Source: G965220205 sp965220205 (GTDB taxonomy: Bacteria; Chloroflexota; Dehalococcoidia; Lucifugimonadales; Australimonadaceae). Taken from it: a stretch of DNA of 64,000 nucleotides. The notes beneath the pieces were generated by a model. It worked only from the letters and a program-made list of their open reading frames with translations, ran no database searches and had not been told where the DNA came from. The position numbers were made by a program, and so were the translations under genes. Where the stretch lies: the NCBI GenBank assembly GCA_965220205.1, contig OZ244812.1, forward strand, positions 372,001-436,000. Reading direction: 5' to 3'. This document shows, one piece after another, positions 58,859 to 64,000 of the stretch (its first letter is position 1; every line of letters starts with the position of its first letter).

Positions 58859-60073
58859 TTAGCCCGCTTGCACGTAGCCTTCCCATTTGCTCTTGAGCGC
58901 CGAATCGCCAACCGTGGCGACGACGTAGTCGCCGAACTCGGCGGTGGTGGCCCCGGTGTTGCGTCCCGTCGTGACGACCTCGCGCTCGTATTGTCCGCAG
59001 ACATCGAGCGCCATGTTCACGTTCGCGGCAATGTCGGGGAAGCCGATGTGATCGAGCATCATGCCAGCCGCGCGGATCATCGAGCTCGGGTCGGCGTAGA
59101 TGTCGCGGCCCTCCTTGACCATGCGGGGGGCGGAGCCGTGGATAGCCTCGAACATCGCGTACTGGGTCCCCGCGTTGGCGGAGCCGGCCGTGCCGACGCC
59201 GCCCTGGATCTGCGCGGCCTCGTCCGTCAGGATATCGCCGTACATGTTGGGCAGCGCGAACACCTGGAAATCGGCGCGCCGTGCAGTGTCGAGCAGCTTT
59301 GCGGTCATGATGTCGATGTACCAGGCGTCCCACGAGATGCCGGGGTAGCGTTCGGCCACCTCGCGGGCGATGTCGAGGAACTTGCCGTCGGTGGTCTTGA
59401 CGATGTTCGCCTTGGTGACGATCGTGACCTGCTTCTTGCCGGTCTTGACGGCGTGGGCGAAAGCGGCGTCGATGATGCGGCGCGAGCCTTGGCTCGTGAT
59501 TACGCGGAAGTCCATCGCCAAGTCGCCGGTGATGTTGATCCCGTCGGAGCCGAGGGCGTACATGTCCTCGGTGTTCTCGCGGAAGAAGGTCCAGTCGATG
59601 CCCTCGGCGGGGATGCGGACAGGGCGGACGTTGGCGAAGAGGTCCAATGCTTTGCGCATAGCGACGTTGGCGCTCTCGATGTTGGGGTAGCCGTCGCCCT
59701 TCTCGGGCGTGTGAGTCGGTCCCTTGAGCGTGACGTGGCACTGCTTGATCTCTTCGAGGACGTCGTCGGGGATCGATTGCAGCTTGGCGGCGCGGTTCTC
59801 GATGGTAAGGCCCTCGATGTTGCGGAACACGATCTTCCCTGAGTCGACCTCCTGCTTGAGAAGGGTTTCGAGGACGCGGACGGACTCGTGGGTGATGGTG
59901 GGCCCGATGCCGTCGCCGCCGAGGGTGCCGATGACGATGGGCTTGATTGAGGCGTAGTCAGTGGGGGGACTGGCGTTCTTCAGGCGCTCCACACGTTCGA
60001 GTTGGGCCTCGACGAGGGCCCCGAAGTGGTCCTTGGCCGCCTGGACGACAGCGGCGTTGTTCTGGTCTGCCAA
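58859..60073 (-). CDS. icd: Isocitrate dehydrogenase, isocitrate/isopropylmalate family (404 aa)
   Basis: Decarboxylating dehydrogenase of the TCA cycle. IGTLGGDGIGPTITHESVRV begins the fold. LFANVRPVRIPAEGIDWTFF has the substrate Args, RENTEDMYALGSDG follows, and IDIMTAKLLDTARRADFQVF and NMYGDILTDEAAQIQGGVGT supply the metal Asp residues. AIHGSAPRMV is the adenine region. The long N-terminal extension (about 40 residues) is typical of one bacterial branch. Coenzyme preference cannot be decided by eye. Leads the operon icd-mdh-hypothetical. Confidence 0.92.
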   Translation of the reverse strand: MADQNNAAVVQAAKDHFGALVEAQLERVERLKNASPPTDYASIKPIVIGTLGGDGIGPTITHESVRVLETLLKQEVDSGKIVFRNIEGLTIENRAAKLQSIPDDVLEEIKQCHVTLKGPTHTPEKGDGYPNIESANVAMRKALDLFANVRPVRIPAEGIDWTFFRENTEDMYALGSDGINITGDLAMDFRVITSQGSRRIIDAAFAHAVKTGKKQVTIVTKANIVKTTDGKFLDIAREVAERYPGISWDAWYIDIMTAKLLDTARRADFQVFALPNMYGDILTDEAAQIQGGVGTAGSANAGTQYAMFEAIHGSAPRMVKEGRDIYADPSSMIRAAGMMLDHIGFPDIAANVNMALDVCGQYEREVVTTGRNTGATTAEFGDYVVATVGDSALKSKWEGYVQAG

Positions 60074-60304
60074 GTGGGGTTCCTTTCCCGCGCGTTCCGC
60101 GCGCGCCCGGAGTGCGCCTGGCTTGCAGGCGCTCGTAATGGCGTGGTCTCAGTGATGCCGGGGCCGCGCGCCAGCGGCGATGCACTCATCCTTGCGCGCA
60201 TGGAAGCGCGGCGCGCCGATTATAGACGGGCGCAGGCGCGCGGGCAATGAGCAGGAGGCGTTCGCCTCGTTTGGCGCGCCAGCTGGGACGGCTGACTCGG
60301 ACGA

Positions 60305-61867
60305 CTACAGCGGTATGTTGCCGTGCTTCTTCGGGGGGAGCGTGTCGCGCTTGTTCTGTAGCATGTCGAGCGCGTGGATGAGCTTCGGCCGGGTCTCGGC
60401 CGGGTCGATGACGTCGTCGATGTAGCCGCGTCCCGCTGCCTGGTACGGGTTGGCAAAGCGCTCCTGGTACTCCTCGACGAGCGCGGCGCGGGTGGCCTCG
60501 GGGTCGTCCGCCTCGGCTACGCGGCGGCGGTGGATGATGTTGACGGCGGCGTCGGGTCCCATGACGGCGATCTCGGCGGTCGGCCATGCGAAATTGACGT
60601 CGGCGCGGAGGTGCTTGCTGCCCATGACAACATAGGCGCCGCCGTAGGCCTTGCGCGTGACGACGGTGATTTTGGGCACGGTGGCCTCAGCGTAGGCGTA
60701 GAGGAGCTTGGCGCCGTTGCGGATGATGCCGCGGTGCTCCTGGTCCCTCCCCGGCATGTAGCCCGGCACGTCGACGAAGGTGACGATGGGGATACTGAAG
60801 GCGTCGCAGAAGCGGACGAAGCGGGCAGCCTTGACCGAGGCCTGGATGTCGATGACGCCGGCCAAGTAGGCAGGCTGCTGGGCGACGATGCCCACGCTGC
60901 GCCCCGCGAGGCGTCCGAAGCCGACGATGATGTTGGGGGCGAAGTCGCGGTGCACGCTGAGGAATTCGCCGTAGTCGACGACTCGCTCTATCACCTCGTG
61001 CATGTCGTAGGCGTGCGCCGAGTCGTCCGGCACCAGCGTGCGCAGCTCTTCGTCGGTGCGGCCGGAATCGTCGTCCTGGTCGCCGACGGGAGGGTCGTCG
61101 AGGTTGTTCTGCGGCAAGTAGGAGAGAAGGCGGCGAATCGTCTCCATACACTCATCCTCGGAGTCGAGGGTGAAGTGGGAGACGCCGGAATGGACGCCGT
61201 GGCTGTCGGCGCCGCCGAGCTCCTCGAGGGTGATCTCCTCGCCCGTGACGGCCTTCACGACATCGGGGCCGGTGATGAACATCTGCGAGATGCCCTTGAC
61301 CATGAGCGTGAAGTCCATGATGGCGGGCGAGTAGACCGCGCCGCCGGCGGACGGGCCGAGGATGGCCGATATCTGCGGCACGACGCCGGAGGCGAGGGTG
61401 TTGCGCATGAAGATCTCGCCGTAGCCGCCCAGGGAGGCGACGCCCTCCTGGATGCGAGCGCCGCCGGAGTCGGCCATGCCGATGATTGGCCCGCCGTTGC
61501 GCATGGCCATATCCATGACCTTGCAGATCTTCTCGGCAGTGACCTCGGACAGCGAGCCCCCGAAGACGGTGAAGTCTTGGGAGTAGACATAGACAGTGCG
61601 GCCGTTGATCTTGCCGTAGCCGGTGACTACAGAATCGCCCGGGTACTTGCGGTCCGCGGCGCCGAAGTTCACTGAGCGGTGGGTGACGAACGAGTCGAGC
61701 TCTTCGAACGAGCCGGGGTCGAGGAGCAGTGCGATACGTTCGCGGGCGGTGAGCTTGCCCTTGGCGTGCTGCTGTTCGACTCGCGCGTCGTCCTCGGGGT
61801 TGCGGGCCTGTTCCTTGAGCGAGTCCAACTCGTCGAGGCGGTCACTTGTTTTCTTGTCGATAGCCAT
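60305..61867 (-). CDS. Acyl-CoA carboxylase, carboxyltransferase beta subunit (520 aa)
   Basis: Carboxyltransferase of propionyl-CoA/methylmalonyl-CoA type. KGKLTARERIALLLDPGSFE starts the fold. GGSLSEVTAEKICKVMDMAM, GMADSGGARIQEGVASLGGY and ISAILGPSAGGAVYSPAIMD form the biotin/CoA site of the first half. VDVPGYMPGRDQEHRGIIRN and KAYGGAYVVMGSKHLRADVN belong to the second half. Length and order match PccB/MmdA. No alpha (biotin carboxylase) gene is adjacent. It would feed propionyl-CoA into the TCA cycle. The start at 61867 (MAIDKKTSDRL) fits the family. Confidence 0.92.
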   Translation of the reverse strand: MAIDKKTSDRLDELDSLKEQARNPEDDARVEQQHAKGKLTARERIALLLDPGSFEELDSFVTHRSVNFGAADRKYPGDSVVTGYGKINGRTVYVYSQDFTVFGGSLSEVTAEKICKVMDMAMRNGGPIIGMADSGGARIQEGVASLGGYGEIFMRNTLASGVVPQISAILGPSAGGAVYSPAIMDFTLMVKGISQMFITGPDVVKAVTGEEITLEELGGADSHGVHSGVSHFTLDSEDECMETIRRLLSYLPQNNLDDPPVGDQDDDSGRTDEELRTLVPDDSAHAYDMHEVIERVVDYGEFLSVHRDFAPNIIVGFGRLAGRSVGIVAQQPAYLAGVIDIQASVKAARFVRFCDAFSIPIVTFVDVPGYMPGRDQEHRGIIRNGAKLLYAYAEATVPKITVVTRKAYGGAYVVMGSKHLRADVNFAWPTAEIAVMGPDAAVNIIHRRRVAEADDPEATRAALVEEYQERFANPYQAAGRGYIDDVIDPAETRPKLIHALDMLQNKRDTLPPKKHGNIPL

Positions 61868-62275
61868 GTTGTCTCGTGGCGTGCTGGCAACGGGTGGGGC
61901 AAGAGAGGATGCTAGCACTGCGCCGAAGGGCCAGCAACCGGACACAGGCTGCGGGTCCTGCGATTGAGGGCAGGTCCCCGGGGCGCCTCGACAATACACG
62001 GAGAAGGATGACGGCTTGTCCCTCTCCAACTCAGCGGGGGAGAAACAGGGAAAGAGTACGGGAGCTCACGAGAGAGAAGACCCTCAGGGGGCGGCGTGGC
62101 CGGCGTTCGAATCCGCAGAAAGCCACCGAACTGCGCACTTGGGCTTTGGTGGGCCGAATCGCGATGTTCTGGTAGACTCTGCGTGTCATGCTGCTACCGG
62201 CGCGTCTGGCTTACCAGCACAGCCGAGGATACGGCGTGAACGGGAGAGCGAAATCCGGGGGATGAGGCAGTCCGC
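61868..62275. other. Gene-free region upstream of the sigma-like gene
   Basis: About 400 bases between the divergent carboxylase and sigma-like genes. Contains a C/G-rich repeat-like segment near 62020-62050 related to those around the MITEs. No gene, and no promoter I would defend, is visible. Confidence 0.4.
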
Positions 62276-62965
62276 GTGAAAACCGGTTCCAGCTACCACT
62301 CAGAAGAAGAGGTCATCAAGCGTCTACAGGGCGTGCTGCGGCAGTCCCGCGACAGGATGACGGGCGCCGGGCCCGACGAGGCCCTGGTGAAGGAGGCGAG
62401 GGCCCTAGCGGCCGACCTCGCCCAGCGGGTGTTGGGCTCGCCTGGGCATTGGGGCCTCACGAAGGTCCCGGAAGCCTTGCGTGACGATGCGGCAGCCGAT
62501 GCGTTCGTAGCCATGCTGTTCGAGGTGCCCGAGTTCAGGGCCCGGAGCAACGTGTCAGAATGGTACGCCCGCACCCTCGAGACGCGTTCTATCCGGCTCA
62601 CGGCGTTAGCGGAGGAGGAGGCAGCGGAGCGTCAGCGCGCCGATGAGTTGAGCGCGCCGGTCACCTTCTCCGAGCAGGAGGAAGGGGATGAGTCGGCTTC
62701 GTCAGTCTTCGGAGCGGGCGGGGGATTCTGGGAGCGGTTCGAAACGGAGTTCCCGAGAGACGCGTTCGTGCTGCGGCTTCGGTACATGCTGAAGCGGTCG
62801 ACGGATGAGATGGCGGCGATGCTGGAAGCGCCGAGCGCTCGCGCTATCACGATGCGGCTCGACCGGGCTAGGGAGCGTTTGGAAGCGTTCTGCGAGCAAA
62901 GCGGCATGGACCAGCGCGAGGCGGGTGTCGTGATGAAGCAGTTCACCGAGGAGCCGAGCTTGTGA
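62276..62965 (+). CDS. Sigma-factor-like protein (229 aa)
   Basis: The C-terminal 55 residues (FVLRLRYMLKRSTDEMAAML, ITMRLDRARERLEAF) look like region 4 of sigma-70 family factors, a helix-turn-helix that contacts -35 DNA. The N-terminal 120 residues are helical but lack a clear region 2 signature. The GTG start has GGATGAGG upstream. Its stop overlaps the start of ftsZ by four bases (GTGA), so the two are translationally coupled. It could be a sigma factor, or a diverged DNA-binding protein with this fold. Confidence 0.6.
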   Translation: MKTGSSYHSEEEVIKRLQGVLRQSRDRMTGAGPDEALVKEARALAADLAQRVLGSPGHWGLTKVPEALRDDAAADAFVAMLFEVPEFRARSNVSEWYARTLETRSIRLTALAEEEAAERQRADELSAPVTFSEQEEGDESASSVFGAGGGFWERFETEFPRDAFVLRLRYMLKRSTDEMAAMLEAPSARAITMRLDRARERLEAFCEQSGMDQREAGVVMKQFTEEPSL

Positions 62966-64000
62966 GCACCGGACAGAGTAATCAAAACGCAGGCGACGCC
63001 ACCTACATCTCTGTCGGACGGAACGCGTGGGTGCGGTTCGCGATGGAGTCGGCGGAGCGCTGGTTGGGCTACAAGGGCGAGCTGACCTCCGAGATCAGGC
63101 GATTCGCCCTATACATGAGGAGGATGCGCTACCGCTCAGGGCATTCGCTACGGGACCTCGCGGAGGAGCTGCAGCTGCCGTACGAGCAGTTGGCCATGCT
63201 GGAACATGGGCTCTTGAAGCCTTCCGAGATACCGTCCACCGCCTGGGTGCACCTGATGCGGCTTCTCGAAGGACGAGAGCAGCTCACGCCGAGGCCTGTC
63301 CGGGAGGACCCGCCGGCGACAGCGCTGGATCCGGACGAAGCCTGGGCCGCAGAGGACGGAGCGTCGTCGTCGGAAAGCGCAGCTTCTGCGGCGATGGGAA
63401 TGGGCACGTCGGCAATCGGGAAGGCCCGGATCAAGGTCATCGGCGTCGGTGGCGGGGGTTCGAACGCGGTGGCGCGCATGTATCGTCAGCGCACCAGCGG
63501 CGTCGAGTACATGACGGTCAACACTGACGCCCAACACCTGTTGCACATCGAGATGCCGGAGAAGCTGCGCATCGGCGACCGGCTGACCCGTGGGCTGGGC
63601 GTGGGCGGCAACCCCGAGCTGGGTCGCGAAGCGGCGGAGGAGTCGCGCGAAGACCTCTACAAGATGATCAACGGTACGGACATGGTGTTCATCGCGTGCG
63701 GCATGGGCGGGGGCACGGGCACCGGCGCCGCGCCGGTAATCGCTGAGATAGCACAGGAGACGGGGGCGCTCACGATCGCGATTGTCACGAAACCGTTCGG
63801 GTTCGAGGGTCGCCGCCGCGCCATGCAGGCGGAAGAGGGCATCGCGAGGCTGCGCAGCCGTGTTGACACGCTCATCCTGATTCCGAACGACCGGCTGTCG
63901 GCGATCTCGGACGAGAACCTCAGCGCGGAAGATGCGTTCCGCGTCGCGGACGACGTGCTGCGGCAGGGCGTGCAGTCGATCGCCGAGCTCGTGACGGTTC
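62962..64000 (+). CDS. ftsZ: FtsZ with N-terminal helix-turn-helix extension, partial at the window edge
   Basis: Tubulin-like GTPase of the division ring. The FtsZ domain begins at about residue 155 (ARIKVIGVGGGGSNAVARM). The GTP signature GGGTGTG lies at residues 249-255, and IPNDRLSAI and AFRVADDVLRQGVQSIAEL follow. The GTG start at 62962 adds about 150 residues. These hold an XRE-like helix-turn-helix (about 50-85: GHSLRDLAEELQLPYEQLAM then LEHG) and an acidic Ala/Ser linker. An internal ATG at 63403 could give a normal-sized FtsZ. The 3' end lies beyond the window. Confidence 0.92.
   Translation, partial: MSTGQSNQNAGDATYISVGRNAWVRFAMESAERWLGYKGELTSEIRRFALYMRRMRYRSGHSLRDLAEELQLPYEQLAMLEHGLLKPSEIPSTAWVHLMRLLEGREQLTPRPVREDPPATALDPDEAWAAEDGASSSESAASAAMGMGTSAIGKARIKVIGVGGGGSNAVARMYRQRTSGVEYMTVNTDAQHLLHIEMPEKLRIGDRLTRGLGVGGNPELGREAAEESREDLYKMINGTDMVFIACGMGGGTGTGAAPVIAEIAQETGALTIAIVTKPFGFEGRRRAMQAEEGIARLRSRVDTLILIPNDRLSAISDENLSAEDAFRVADDVLRQGVQSIAELVTV

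Overview
This is a high-GC bacterial chromosome segment. It looks like an aerobic member of the Chloroflexota (Dehalococcoidia / SAR202-like). That placement rests on the gene content: many CaiB/BaiF CoA-transferases, LLM flavin enzymes, Rieske and extradiol dioxygenases, metal-dependent amidohydrolases, a succinate dehydrogenase of the A-B-E type, and adjacent icd and mdh. No rRNA is present, so it is an inference. Three tRNA genes are visible: Ser-GGA, Ser-CGA and Arg-CCG.

Layout. 1-3.3 kb: topA (cut by the window edge), dprA and a MOSC protein, all on the minus strand. 3.4-15.5 kb: one chromate-transporter gene (chrA), disrupted twice. An IS5-family element (4003-5195, with CTAA target duplication) and a 9.6 kb integrative element (about 5592-15238, 9-bp core repeat CGGCATAGC) split it into three pieces that still join in frame. 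The integrative element carries a tyrosine integrase, a convergent restriction-modification pair (Eco29kI-like GIY-YIG nuclease plus an amino-methyltransferase), a three-gene operon of unknown function, a control or origin region with a perfect 20-bp inverted repeat, a primase-helicase, and an AlpA/excisionase-like protein. It has no visible capsid, terminase or relaxase gene.

15.6-18.6 kb: a membrane protein with an endonuclease/exonuclease/phosphatase domain, tRNA-Ser, and a deleted IS256-type element. 18.8-39 kb: a catabolic region. On the plus strand lies a Rieske oxygenase. Next comes a minus-strand array: triple RidA, LigJ-like amidohydrolase, two class II aldolases, a PanB-like protein, an LLM enzyme, a LigB-type dioxygenase and a tandem CoA-transferase. 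Then follows a plus-strand operon: MBL hydrolase, SCPx-type thiolase, DUF35 partner, two CoA-transferases, amidohydrolase, enoyl-CoA hydratase and alpha/beta hydrolase. Together these suggest opening of an aromatic or lactone ring followed by CoA-dependent side-chain breakdown; the substrate cannot be read from sequence.

39-52.5 kb: an erm-like remnant, an excalibur-domain protein, tRNA-Ser, an SDR, glmU, a CorC-like protein, a collagen-like lipoprotein with a duplicated degenerate tail, tRNA-Arg, a dcm-vsr pair, another amidohydrolase, an intergenic repeat block, an M1 aminopeptidase and short IS5-derived MITEs. 52.5-62 kb: central metabolism. sdhA, a lipoprotein gene, sdhB and sdhE are on plus; icd, mdh, a hypothetical gene and an acyl-CoA carboxylase subunit are on minus. 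62.3-64 kb: a sigma-factor-like gene translationally coupled to an unusual ftsZ whose product begins with about 150 extra residues including an XRE-type helix-turn-helix.
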